From the NCBI GenBank assembly GCA_010094045.1, contig ML986893.1:4580-31481 (forward strand): a stretch of DNA of 26,902 bases, in the 5' to 3' direction. Under the pieces are notes generated by a model. The model had not been told where the DNA came from, searched no databases, and saw only the letters and a list, made by a program, of their open reading frames with translations. Positions 11,353 to 22,369 of the stretch are shown here, piece after piece; the stretch's first letter is position 1, and each line of letters starts with the position of its first letter. Source of the stretch: Lojkania enalia (taxonomy: Eukaryota > Ascomycota > Dothideomycetes > Pleosporales). The position numbers and the translations under genes are program-made.

Positions 11353-11612
11353 TGTAACGATGCAAAGAAATCGTTCTACGAAAAGCTTCATCTTTTTGCT
11401 TATCTTATCCTACCCCCAGTTCTACTCCTTTTCCCATCCGTATATAGTTGCACACTCCCTTATAAGTAGCTTAATAGTTTTTCTATATCCTTTCGTACAA
11501 GGCCTATAGGTGTTAATAGAATTCCCAGGTCCCTAATCCCCCACGTACTCCTATATGCCTCTAAGTAGATTTATACCGTATTTAGACCTATTATTTTACC
11601 TGTGCTATTATA
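11353..11612 (+). repeat. 5' LTR of copy C, 260 bp
   Basis: It begins TGTAACGATGC, the only LTR start in the window still showing the canonical TG, and ends GCTATTATA. It matches the LTR at 18244-18503 along its length, with differences mostly C/T and G/A. A primer-binding site should follow at 11613, but the sequence there (TTATATAGAAG) is too altered to match to a tRNA. Confidence 0.9.
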
Positions 11613-12006
11613 TTATATAGAAGAACTTAATACTACTAGTAATAGCCTCTTTAATAATATCGTATTAATTATTTATTTAACTATATTTAAGTCTAAAATA
11701 TACCTAAGTTTTAATTTAAGTTATAATATTTATATACTATTATATTAAATTATTTAGTTATCTAGATAGGATCTTAAAAATCTTTTATTAACTAAAGCCT
11801 TAAGTTTAGAACTTTCTATCCCCTATAATTAGGATTGATTTTAGAAAAGCTGTATAGAGTACGTCTAGGTAGAAACTTAAAGACTACTAATAACCTATTA
11901 GAATTAGAGGCAACCGCTAATATCTAACTATAATTTACCTTCTAATTTCTATACTAGAACCGATATATATATAAGTTATAGTAAGAGTAAACTTCTATCT
12001 ATACGT

Positions 12007-13291
12007 ATAGAATAACTATTACCTTTTATAGGGGGCCCTATAATAGGCGGACCCCTCTCTATAGAGCCTATAATAAAGAACCTATCTAATTCAGAGGAAA
12101 ATTAGAATAAACTAACCCTTAAGGAATAAATCACAATTTTATAAGAAGAGATCACACACTTAATATAATAGAGAACTATTAGTTCTAATTAACCTCTATA
12201 AACTACTAAATTAGAACTAATAATATACTAAGAAACTTTTATAACTCCTCTAGTAAGAAACTTCTTAGCTACCCCTAGACCCCCTTAAGTCTACCTTACT
12301 AAATATATACCTAAGATTAAAAGCCTTATAGATAGTAGTAAACCTATATTTAAATAATAGCAAGCCTTAATTCTAGACCGACTTGAGATTAATATAGATT
12401 ATTATTAGATAGAGTATATACGTATAGTATTAGTATAGAAATATACCTCTAGTACTATAAAAGGATATCTAGAACTAAAATACCTAGCTAAATTAGACTA
12501 GTATTAGTTTAAAAATACTAAAGAAATAATTTTACTTCTATAATTGTATTTTATTATAGGTAATAAAGAGATAGAGGTATAATAGGTGTTTTAGGTCCTA
12601 AGAATAAATAAAAAAGAAGTATTCTCAACTTTTAAAGCTCGCTTTATTAGTATAACTATTAAGAGATCCGTATCCTAATCTAAGTGGTTCTTCTATTTAT
12701 AGAATAAGATTCTCCCCAGTTTAAAGATACTAAACCTTAGCTTTAAGCTTATATAAAAAGGCTCCTTTAATACTATAGTCGCCTACTTAACAGCCTATAA
12801 TATAGAAAGAAGAAGTATTTCTAGCCTCCTAGAACGAATTACCAGCCTATAAGTTATAGCTAAAATAAATTTGGATCGGTATTAGAAGGTTTCTAAGAGT
12901 TTATCTAAAGTAACCTACAATCTAATACTACCCTAATCTACTCTAGTATTAATACCTCGTTCTACTATAATCGCTTTCTAATAACCTAATAAGACTTTTA
13001 TACCTAAAAGGTATATAACCTTAGGTAATTACTATAATTATAGTAAACTAGGATACTTTATAAATAAATATATAATTTTTAGAATATAAGAAATAAAGGT
13101 TAAATAAGAGAAGATTAAGGAAGAAGAGTTTCTAGATATAAATAAGTACCACCTAAATAGTTCTCAGGTAGGAAATAGAGATACTTAAGAAAACTCTCTA
13201 TTCTAGACTTAAGTAAGTATAACTTATTAAACATCGATTTATTATATTTATTTAGAGAAAAGTACTTTTAAATTCCTACTATTCTATATTT
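12007..13291 (+). pseudogene. Copy C gag, RIP-mutated
   Basis: This is the structural polyprotein of the chromovirus. The frame can be followed from about 12007, where ATA-GAA-TAA may have been ATG-GAA-CAA. A Gly/Pro-rich start is followed by a coiled-coil-like part (LTLKEQITILQEEITHL), then a capsid-like core from about 12240 (IPKIKSLIDSSKPIFK, LDRLEINIDYY). At 13030-13071 is a zinc knuckle with pattern C-X2-C-X4-H-X4-C in which all three Cys (TGC/TGT to TAC/TAT) and the His (CAC to TAC) have mutated to Tyr. The spacing is exact and the intervening residues are YN, SKLG and FINK. The frame ends at TAA around 13291; the protease frame is read one base back, so a gag-pol frame change is likely. 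About 400 codons, a usual length for such gags. Confidence 0.8.
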
Positions 13292-16200
13292 AAAAGGCGT
13301 TAGTATACAACTAAATACCCTTATTAATACTAGTATCTAAGGCTTCCTATTCCTTAATTTTATAGTAACTAGATTACTCTTCTAAGCCTTATATATATCG
13401 ATATAGTACTTACCCTTTAAAATTACTATTAAAGGTTTTTAGGACTAAATCTAAACTCTAGTTAATTAGTATATTTACTTATACTTGCAAATTAATAGAA
13501 GAACTATCTAAAACTACTTATTTATTATTATAAATCTAGGTACTTAGAATTATATTATTAGTATTAAATAGTTATATTATTTTCAACTCCAGCTAGATAC
13601 AGATAAAAATCGGATTATATAGCCCTTTAAGTATTCTACTACTTATAATCCTTTACCTCCTCTTCTTATATAATTAACTCAGCTAGCACGCGATAAGAAG
13701 GTAGAGCTAGATATCTAGTAATACAATACTCTATAGAAAAAGAACTAGTATTAGTAGTCCCGCAGTCCGACTATCTATTATATTAAAGGTCTACTAAGAC
13801 TACTAAAATTATATTAGTCTTCTATAACCTATAGTTTAAATAAGCTTAAAGCTCCTATACACCTGTATATAATAAAGTCCGAATCTAATCCGAAGAAAGT
13901 CTATTCTTCTATTATCGCTTTTATTTTAGCTAATACTTTCTACTTTAATATAAAGAGGAATGAGAACAAGTTTTTCTCTACATTTCTATACGAAATTAAG
14001 CGGCTGATTAAAGATAAATAAACTCTAGAGCTGGAAGACGAGGCTGAAAACGAAGTACTAGTAAATCTCCGATTACTATCTAAATACTATAAGTATTAGA
14101 ATATGTTTAGTAAAACTGCGGCTTATTAATTACTAAAATACTACTCTTATAATTATAAAATTATCCTTATAGAACTCCTCCCTAATAGTTACAGCCCGTT
14201 ATATAAGTAGAATATTAAGAAGCTAGAAGTAACTAAAAAGTATATTATAGATAATCTATAGTATAGATATATTAAGTAGAGTTAGAGCCCCTTTATATCT
14301 TTAATCCTTTACGTCCGTAAACCTAATAGTAACTTATATATCTATATAGATTATCGTAAACTTAATACTCTTATCTATAAGAATGTATATCTAATACCGT
14401 ATATAGATAAACTCCTATCTAAGCCTACTAAGGTAGTAATCTTTACTAAGTTTAATATTCGCGCAGCTTTTAATAAGATTAGAATAGACTTTAGTTTTAA
14501 GAAATATACTACCTTTTAGACTTAATACGGAACTTATAAGTATAAAGTTCTACCTTTTAGATTATATAATAGCCTAATAATTTACTAGCACTATATAAAT
14601 AACGTACTAATTAACTACCTAGATAACTTCTATATCACTTACCTAAACAATATTCTTATCTACTTAGAAGATGAGGTAATATATACTATCTATGTTAAGA
14701 AAGTTCTTAAGAGATTATATTAAGTAGAGTTATAAGTTAATATTAAAAAGAGTAAATTCTATATTATCTAAACTAAATACTTTAGCTATATTCTATTAAA
14801 TAAAGGCCTTAAGGTTAACCTAAAGAAGGTAGAAGTACTATATAACTAGTAGCTACCTACTACTATAATAGGTGTAAAATTCTTCTTAGGTTTTACTAGA
14901 TTCTATTAATAGTTTATAATAGAATTCTCGCATGTTGCAAAGCTAATTATTATACTATAAAGCCTTATAACCCCTTTTATATAGATTTTAAAATATAATA
15001 TTACCTTTAAGAAATTAAAGTTAGCCCTATTAAGTATACCTACACTCTACTACTTTAACCCTACGTTAGAAATAAAAATAGAAACTAACGCCTTTAATAG
15101 AGTAGTTGTAGGAGTACTATTATAGAAATATCCTAACAGAAAATAGTACTCTATAGTATTCTATAGTAAGATTCTATCCGGTTCGGAACTAAACTAGAAA
15201 ATCTACAATAAGGAATTATTTACAATTATTACTACGTTTAAATAATAGAGGGTAGAACTTACTTTTATAGCTACTAGAACTCTAGTATATACTAATTATC
15301 GCTTACTCGAATATTTTATAACTATAAAGGTACTTAATACTTATTAGATTTATTAGACTAAGGAATTAGCTTAGTATTAGTTCCGAATCGAGTACACCCT
15401 AGGTAAGAATAATACTAGAGCTAATATCCTTAGCCGTTATAAATAAGATATAAAAAACTTAAAAGCGGCTTAAACTAATAACTAGTTAAAAGTCCTATTT
15501 AAACCATATTAACTTTACCTCTAAATTAATACTGAATTAGTCTAGTCCTATATTACCTAAATAATAACTTAAGCGGTTATACTAAATATTATTAAAGGCT
15601 AGGAGTAGGTTATATTACTAGACTCTCTAGAGTTAATTAATATATTATTATAGGAAAACCGAGCCTCCTTTATATAGGAATATACCTTTTTACCCCGTAA
15701 GTATTAGATAGAGAATAGACTACTCNNNNNNNNNNNNNNNNNNNNNNNNNNNNNNNNNNNNNNNNNNNNNNNNNNNNNNNNNNNNNNNNNNNNNNNNNNN
15801 NNNNNNNNNNNNNNNNNNNNNNNNNNNNNNNNNNNNNNNNNNNNNNNNNNNNNNNNNNNNNNNNNNNNNNNNNNNNNNNNNNNNNNNNNNNNNNNNNNNN
15901 NNNNNNNNNNNNNNNNNNNNNNNNNNNNNNNNNNNNNNNNNNNNNNNNNNNNNNNNNNNNNNNNNNNNNNNNNNNNNNNNNNNNNNNNNNNNNNNNNNNN
16001 NNNNNNNNNNNNNNNNNNNNNNNNNNNNNNNNNNNNNNNNNNNNNNNNNNNNNNNNNNNNNNNNNNNNNNNNNNNNNNNNNNNNNNNNNNNNNNNNNNNN
16101 NNNNNNNNNNNNNNNNNNNNNNNNNNNNNNNNNNNNNNNNNNNNNNNNNNNNNNNNNNNNNNNNNNNNNNNNNNNNNNNNNNNNNNNNNNNNNNNNNNNN

Positions 16201-17155
16201 NNNNNNNNNNNNNNNNNNNNNNNNNNNNNNNNNNNNNNNNNNNNNNNNNNNNNNNNNNNNNNNNNNNNNNNNNNNNNNNNNNNNNNNNNNNNNNNNNNNN
16301 NNNNNNNNNNNNNNNNNNNNNNNNNNNNNNNNNNNNNNNNNNNNNNNNNNNNNNNNNNNNNNNNNNNNNNNNNNNNNNNNNNNNNNNNNNNNNNNNNNNN
16401 NNNNNNNNNNNNNNNNNNNNNNNNNNNNCTATATAAATTTAAGCCCTATTAGAGTTAGAATTAGAAATATTCTATTAATCCTATTACTATAATAGATAAA
16501 TTAAATTGTAAAAACACCTTAACTATAGTAACTCATATATATACAGCCTAGGAAACCATAAAGGCTAATATTAAAAAGGCTTAAGATTATATATAATCTA
16601 TTATTAACTATTACTAGTAACTAATTAATTAGTAGATCGGTAATATAGTCTACTTAAATACTAAGAATTTTATAGTCTAGAGACCAAGCTGAAAGCTATC
16701 TAATTAATAGGAGGGCCCTTTTAAAGTACTAGAGTAGGTTAGAAACTTATACCACCTATAGTTACCTCTAGGGTTGAGTATATATAATATCTTTATACTA
16801 AACCTATTGTATAAAAACCCCTAGGACTCTCTATCTAGATAAAAAGCTCCGAAACCACCCGCTATTGCTATTAATAGGGTAGAAGAGTAGGAGGTTAAGG
16901 AAATACTAGCTAGTAAGTTATATTATAAGACCCTTAAATACCATATAAAATAGGTAGGATATAATCCTAACCTAATTTAATATAAAGCTTTAAACTTTAT
17001 AGGTTCGCTTTATAAGCTAAGAGCTTTTTATAATAAGTATCCAAATCGCCTAGAACCCTTAAAAGCCCTAACTAAATAGATTAAAGTATATAAGAATAGT
17101 ATAGAGAATATAGATTATCTAGTAGATAATAATATATAAGAGTTAAGTAGTAGAT
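13278..17155 (+). pseudogene. Copy C pol (PR-RT-RNase H-IN-chromodomain), RIP-mutated, interrupted by an assembly gap
   Basis: It is collinear with copy B. Protease starts at about 13282. Reverse transcriptase lies near 14190-14730, with the catalytic YLDD reading YLNN at 14640-14651, so both Asp codons are mutated. RNase H spans roughly 15030-15450. The sequence enters the integrase region and is lost in Ns at 15726-16428, which by alignment to copy B (4231-4938) cover most of the integrase zinc finger and core. After the gap come the C-terminal integrase region and the chromodomain (about 16879-17112), ending in the same acidic tail as copies A and B. Stops are TAG or TAA only in the parts I read. 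Confidence 0.88.
15726..16428. other. Assembly gap, 703 Ns
   Basis: A run of 703 undetermined bases lies inside copy C. The flanks align to 4230 and 4939 of copy B, which are separated by 708 bases there, so the gap size fits the missing integrase segment well and no extra insertion need be assumed. Confidence 0.95.
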
Positions 17156-17164
17156 TTTAAAAAC

Positions 17165-17827
17165 TAAAGTATAGGCCCGAAATTACTCCTCTATAGAATC
17201 TAAAAGGTCTAATAGTAGGCTGTTAGATACCTCTCTAGTCTTCTTCTCTTCTATTCTTCTTTCCCTTTCTTCCCTCCGGATTCCCCTTAAACCTTCTCTA
17301 CCTTATTTTTAGCCGCCCGAGAGCGCCGCGATGTCAGCTTAAAGGCTAGATATTAAAGCCTCTAGAGCTAAAACCCGATAGAGCAGCTTAGTACTTTAGT
17401 AGAACGAAGCTACCTAGATACTAGCTGTAAGAAGGCTATCTTCCTAACTCTTTATAACCTAGGCTACAAACGCTAGACTATAAGTAGACTCTAAAACAGC
17501 CTTAAAGGCTACTTTTTTATTCTTCTTATCCTCTACGTATCGGGCTACTACTTATAGTTTAAGATAGCCCTGGAGGACTAGAAACTCCTCCTTATAATAG
17601 GAGGGGATCTATAAGTACGTTAGTAGTAAGTACTCTACTAGTATTAGATGCGATTTATATAGGGTTGTACTTTTTATTTTATAAGGTATAATACTCGCAT
17701 TTTTTTAATCTTAGGGACTGAAAGGAAAATATTATATACCGCCCGCAGGCGAGTATATATATAGCTTAAAAGTAGATAACCTAGAAAGCTTCTAAAGAGG
17801 CTCTAAGAGACGGGTAGAGTAGTATAT
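17165..17827 (-). pseudogene. Copy C: possible antisense ORF between pol and 3' LTR (best copy)
   Basis: This is the clearest version of the antisense frame. A possible start is ATA (perhaps ATG) at 17827, followed by YYSTRLLEPLQKLSRLSTFK. Then come a Pro/Gly stretch (SPAGGIQYFPFSPQDQKN), a leucine-rich helical part (SHLILVEYLLLTYLQIPSYY, then KEEFLVLQGYLKLQVVARYV), a middle part (ESTYSLAFVAQVIKSQEDSL) and a coiled-coil-like end (LALEALISSLQADIAALSGG, then GIRREERERRIEEKKTREVS, then LLLDLLDSIEEQF). Q marks TAA or TAG codons, about 14 in 220. The C-terminal end overlaps the 3' end of pol. No domain is recognised. Stop density is not below chance for such DNA, so support comes from protein-like composition and from collinearity in three copies. 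A 3' untranslated region or a sense-strand frame is the alternative. Confidence 0.45.
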
Positions 17828-18228
17828 TAATTAATTTTTTTTATAAGGCGTTAGTAATACTTTAATAATTAACAGTTCTAGGGATATATAATAATACGTA
17901 CGGAGTAGAAGTTATTATTTAGTTAAAGAAGTTTAGTTAACAGTAACCTAGTAATATACTAAGGCTAGTAAACGCTTATTACTATATACAACGAAATTGT
18001 AATATTAATAAACTGTTATAATAGTAGTTACCAGCTAATATATAGGTCAATTATACTTACTATAAAAACCTTACTTAATATTATATTAATAAACGTATCT
18101 CTATAAGTAACTGCATATATTAGCTCTTACTAGTAAATACCTCCTCGAAGAAATTTCTTTATACTAGAACCCATCTGTAATAGCCCCAATTCCCTCCTAA
18201 ACCAGCGTAGATAGGGACTATCAGCCTA

Positions 18229-18243
18229 CGAGGAGGGGGGTAG
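18229..18243 (+). other. Polypurine tract of copy C
   Basis: The purine run GAGGAGGGGGGTAG abuts the 3' LTR at 18244 and matches the tracts of copies A and B. Confidence 0.85.
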
Positions 18244-18503
18244 TATAATAATACAAAGAAATCGTTCTACGAAAAGCTTTATCTTTTTACTTATCTTATC
18301 CTACCCCCGGTTCTACCCCTTTTCCCATCCGTATATAGTTATATACTCCCTTATAAGTAGCTTAGTAGTTTTTCTATATCCTTTCGTATAAGGCCTATAG
18401 GTGTTAATAGAATTCCTAGGTCCCTAATCCCTTACGCACTCCTATATACCTCTAAATAGATTCGTACCGCATTTAGACCTATTATCTTACCTACGCCGTT
18501 ATA
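18244..18503 (+). repeat. 3' LTR of copy C, 260 bp
   Basis: It starts TATAATAATAC (TGTAACGATGC in the 5' LTR) and ends GCCGTTATA, which preserves the CGTTA of the terminal inverted repeat better than any other copy. It has the same length as the 5' LTR. The next five bases, TATAT, repeat those before the 5' LTR. Confidence 0.9.
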
Positions 18504-19080
18504 TATATAACCTAGTCTAATCCCTAGTATAATACTACTATATAATAATAACTAATTATACTAATATACCTATAACCTTAACTAATACTAGTATTAATAA
18601 CTACTACTTAATTATAAATAACCTAAATATAATACGAAGACCTAACTTATAGAAGCTTATAATTAAAAGAAAGGTACTATTATAGTAATACTATAATACC
18701 TCTATACCTATACTACCCTTATTATAATATTTAAACTAGCTACTAGTAACAGCTATTAGCTGCTAGCTAGAATATAACCGACTTATCGTAACTATAATAG
18801 AGGAAGGTTTCGCTAACCCAGCTAGCCTATATAGTAGTATAAACCTAGCTTCTATAAAAACCTATATAATATAGATATCTCTATTTTTTATATAATACGT
18901 AGTAATAGAGTTAACTACCTAAAGTATAATTAACCAACTACACGTAAGCGTCCGTAATAATAGTAGATTAGCTAGTATAGTTAGTTTTATCTAACTATTA
19001 AACTATTTAAGAGAATTATAATTAATATTATATAACTTTAAAAGAACTATAAAAGGTATTATAATAATAAAAGATACTTA
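18504..19080 (+). other. RIP-mutated 5' part of the copia element or its insertion site; no domain readable
   Basis: This lies between the copy C LTR and the first readable copia integrase motif. Gag, zinc-knuckle or protease motifs expected here for a Ty1/copia element could not be found in any frame I read. It also contains the fourth unit of the tandem repeat seen at 11227-11330. Either the copia 5' end is deleted or it has decayed beyond recognition. Confidence 0.4.
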
Positions 19081-21912
19081 TTTTATATAGTTAATTAAGT
19101 ATTCTAGTAGTATAAGAGATTTATAATATATAATTAGTTAAAATCTACTCTTATAAAAGCCTTTAAAATACTATTAGCAAAAATTGAATAATAGTATAAA
19201 AGAAAGATTATATATATTTATATAAATAATAATTTAAGTTTTTTAAAACTTATAGAAGTATTATTTAATTAAGAAATTATAATTAAAGTTTATACATCTT
19301 ATATATCTAAGTAGAATAGTCTAGTAGAGTAAGTAAAATATTAAATTATAACCTACGCGCGTACTTTTATAATAGAAAGTAATATTTCTAATAAATATAC
19401 TAATAAATTAGCTTATATAATAATATATCTATTTAATAGAATACTAATTATAAGTCTTTAATTTAAAACTTTATATAAGACTATTTTTAACTATAAACTA
19501 TTTTTTACTTATTTTTAAGTTATAGGATCGCGTATATATATTTTAGATAAAACTCTATTAAGAGGTAATAAACTCTTATAATATAGAAGTATAAATATAT
19601 ACTAAATACTAATTCTAAAACTAAAACGGATATTTAATACTAGAGATATTATATTTAGTAATATTATATCTAGTAAGGAGGAGGAATATCTACTAAAAGA
19701 ATCTTTAAAGAAGATTCTTTTTTAAATTAATAATATTAAGAACTCTATTAATAGTAGTAATAATAAAATAATTAAAGTTGTAGAAGTAATCTATAAGAAT
19801 TAGCTATCTAATTAAGATATTTCTACTAAGTTAGTAGGTAATTTAATTATTAAGAAGGCTTATTAGTAGAAGAATATTATTTTTAAAGAATAAATTAACG
19901 ATATTACTAGTATTTAGGAATTCCTAATACTAGAATTAATACTAGTACTAGCGCTAAAGAATTAGAATACCCCTATAATACTATTAGTAGATAATAAGAA
20001 TACTATATTTAGCAATAATTTACTATAAGAATAGTAACTATTATCTACTTATACTTTTATACCCTTAAAAAGAATAAATAATATCTTATAGAGGGAAGAA
20101 ATTAGTAGCTAAATATTTAGAGATAATATAATCTAAAAAGGTAAGTTTCTATATAGCTATAAGCCGCCTTAATTATACTTTATAACTTTTATAGTACTAT
20201 CTAATAGTAAGCTAATACTAGTAAATTATATAAAGGAAACTTATACTATTAGAAAATATTATTATAATTAGCTTCTACTAGAACTAAAGTACTATAAGAA
20301 TTTAAAGAATTACCCTTTTAGTACTAGCTTCTATAAGACCTATCGTACTGAGTTATAGAAGTAGGAGGATATAGATACTTAGTAGAAAGTAATAATCTTC
20401 TAAAATACTACTAAAATTCTTCTAGTTATATAGGTATTTATATATAAATTTAATAAGGATAGTTTCCTATATAAATTTAAGACTAGATTAGTTATATATA
20501 GTAATCTACAATCTTAATAGAGAGATATCTATACTACTATACTAGCTGTATAAACCTTTTACTTTCTAATATTAATTGCAACTTATTTTAAACTTAATAT
20601 ATACCAGTTCAATATTGTTAACATATTCCTTAACTGCTAATTAGACAGGTTAATATATATCTATATACTAGAAGGTTTCGTATATAAGTATAGGAAATAT
20701 TTGCAACTATAGAAAGCTATATACAGCTTTAAGAATGCTCTAAAACTTTGGTATTATAAGCTAGATAGGACTCTGAGGTAATTAGGCCTTAAAATAGTAC
20801 TAGGAATATCTTACTTATACACTAATAATAAGCTAATCATCTTTTTTTACGTTAACGATATTATAATCCTAGTTTACCTATTAAATATCTCTACTAAGCA
20901 GAAATTTGAATCGTAATTAAGTAATAAATACAAACTTCGATCCCTTAGAGATCTAAATTAGTTCCTAGGAGTTTAAGTTGTACACGATATATAGTAGCGT
21001 AAGACCTAGCTACTACAGGACTTATTTATCGATAAGGTGGCAGCGCGATTTAATATTACAGTTAACAAGAAGGCGCTGAGGACGCCTCTACACGAGAACG
21101 TGCTGCCAGCTACTACTAAGGAATCCTCTGATAGGATATCCTACTACCAATAGCTAATTAGCTATATAGCTTAGATTATAGTCTTTATACGACTTAACGT
21201 CGCACGAGCGCACTTAATATTATTACAACACCTATAGAACCCTAGAAAATACTATATTAACGCTGCCTTGCGGGTATAGCAATATCTAATTAATACGAAG
21301 TACTTAGTAATTACAGCAACAGCTGATGATATATAAAACACCTCTACTATCAGCTAGGGTCGCGATACTGATTATATCAACCCCGTAGAGTAATTACTAT
21401 TCTACAGCGCTTCTAATGCAGCCTTCGGCGACGATCCTAATACTCGTCGAAGTTCCTACGGCTATATATTTCAACTTTTTGGGATGCTAATCGATTGGAA
21501 AGCCTTAATTCAGCGTACGGTTACAAAATCAACTACTGAGGCAGAATTATTAGCACTATCAGTCGCCGGATTAGAAATGGAGTAGTAGCAGAAGGCCTTT
21601 ACCTTACTGCGCTTCCATATTAACGCGCAACTAGTGCTACTTTGCGATAATTAACAAACAGTAGATATCGTAAATAAGCCATCTGAGCGCCTTAATACCA
21701 AACTTCGCCATGTAGATATACACCAGCACTAGCTACGTCAAGAAGTAGTAGAGCAGAGACTTACAATCAGTTGGCAACCGACGAATCTGATGCCAGCCGA
21801 CGGCCTTATAAAAGTTCTGCAGCCGCAACAACACTAAAGGTTTATCAAGCAACTGAAAATGGAAGATATTTCAGCCAGAATCGAATCTCAGGAACTTCTA
21901 TCAGCCAAATAA
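19081..21912 (+). pseudogene. Ty1/copia pol (integrase, reverse transcriptase, RNase H), RIP-mutated in a gradient
   Basis: One frame runs from the integrase to the TAA at 21910-21912. Integrase core: SRF-like motif near 19117, the D-N-G motif read as NNN at 19225-19233, then YTSYISKQNSLVEWVKY (from 19291) matching the copia P-Y-x-x-x-Q-N-G-x-x-E signature, and the C-terminal R-T-R-D type motif (NTRDIIFSN). Copia reverse transcriptase: LNIYQFNIVNIFLN for the D-V-x-x-A-F-L-N block, an A-L-K-L-W-Y-Y block, and the catalytic Y-V-D-D as YVND at 20848-20859. RNase H is well preserved: SSYGYIFQLFG, IDWKALIQRTV, TTEAELLALSVAG, and the C-terminal PADGLIKVL. Order IN before RT is diagnostic of Ty1/copia. 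In-frame stops are dense before about 20500 and sparse after. Confidence 0.9.
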
Positions 21913-22090
21913 ATCGATTACTAACAAGAATCTTAGGGGGTGATCAAAATTGATTATAACTCACCCTATATCACATCAAATTGATATTTCTGCAAGCGTA
22001 CTTAGCTCTACCACCAGTTATTCTATACAATTTACCTTCTTTAGTATAGTATCTACCTTCATTTTTTCGACGCAGCTTCTCCTTCGCAGT

Positions 22091-22106
22091 CAAAGCTGGG
22101 GGGGTG
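22091..22106 (+). other. Probable polypurine tract of the copia element
   Basis: CAAAGCTGGGGGGGTG lies about 180 bp after the pol stop and directly before the inferred LTR start TGTCATGG. A second G-run (TTAGGGGGTGA, about 21932-21942) is closer to the stop and is the alternative. Confidence 0.5.
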
Positions 22107-22369
22107 TGTCATGGGGATTTTTGGCTAGTCTGCCGAGCTGTATCAGATATCGACGTACGATATCACGGTCGATATCACGCCGGATATCACGCTGGATATC
22201 AGCTGATATACCCCTTTTTCATGTACATAAATATGGCCCGCTGGCCATCTTCAATCAACCAGTTCAGCTCCTCATCTCCCTCCCTGAGACAAGATTCGCC
22301 TCTCACCACATTTATACATGGCCCCAGAATGCTAGTCTACCACACGACAGTATAGCAAGGAAGTAGACA
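22107..22369 (+). repeat. Probable 3' LTR of the copia element, 263 bp, not RIP-mutated
   Basis: The start TGTCATGG follows a polypurine tract, and the end TAGACA gives short inverted termini TGTC...GACA. Inside are a 12-bp tandem repeat (22146-22206), a TATA-like ATAAATAT at 22227-22234 and a pyrimidine-rich stretch, an order fitting U3, promoter and R. No 5' LTR is visible, so the ends rest on termini and position only; an earlier end at ACA (22316-22318) is possible. GC content is normal, unlike the 5' half of the element. Open frames over this region are not genes. Confidence 0.55.
22146..22206. repeat. GATATC-centred tandem repeat, period 12-13 bp
   Basis: The palindrome GATATC occurs five times, starting at 22146, 22159, 22171, 22183 and 22195. 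The last three full units read GATATCACGGTC, GATATCACGCCG and GATATCACGCTG. It sits upstream of the TATA-like sequence of the inferred copia LTR, so it may be a promoter-proximal regulatory repeat. Confidence 0.75.

Larger units (their letters stand above)
11353..18503 (+). mobile_element. Copy C: full-length Ty3/gypsy chromovirus, 7151 bp, RIP-inactivated
   Basis: It has two LTRs of equal length (260 bp), a gag with a zinc knuckle, a pol with protease, RT, RNase H, integrase and chromodomain in Ty3/gypsy order, and a polypurine tract before the 3' LTR. The five bases TATAT precede the 5' LTR (11348-11352) and follow the 3' LTR (18504-18508), consistent with a 5-bp target duplication, although the site is low in complexity. 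It contains an N gap at 15726-16428. It differs from copies A and B by lacking about 20 bp in each LTR. All coding frames carry many TAG and TAA stops, so it cannot move by itself. Confidence 0.9.

Noticed and set aside
11613..11630. Primer-binding site of copy C
   Set aside because: The sequence after the 5' LTR is too altered by RIP to match any tRNA end, so no site is annotated.
21771..21953. 60-codon open frame overlapping the end of copia pol
   Set aside because: Out of frame with the well-supported RNase H and C-terminal copia motifs, so it is a shadow.
21950..22366. Open frame of 138 codons after the copia pol
   Set aside because: It runs through the inferred polypurine tract and LTR, shows low-complexity Arg/Ile/Ser repeats produced by the 12-bp DNA repeat, and starts immediately after another frame. 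It is best explained as a chance frame.
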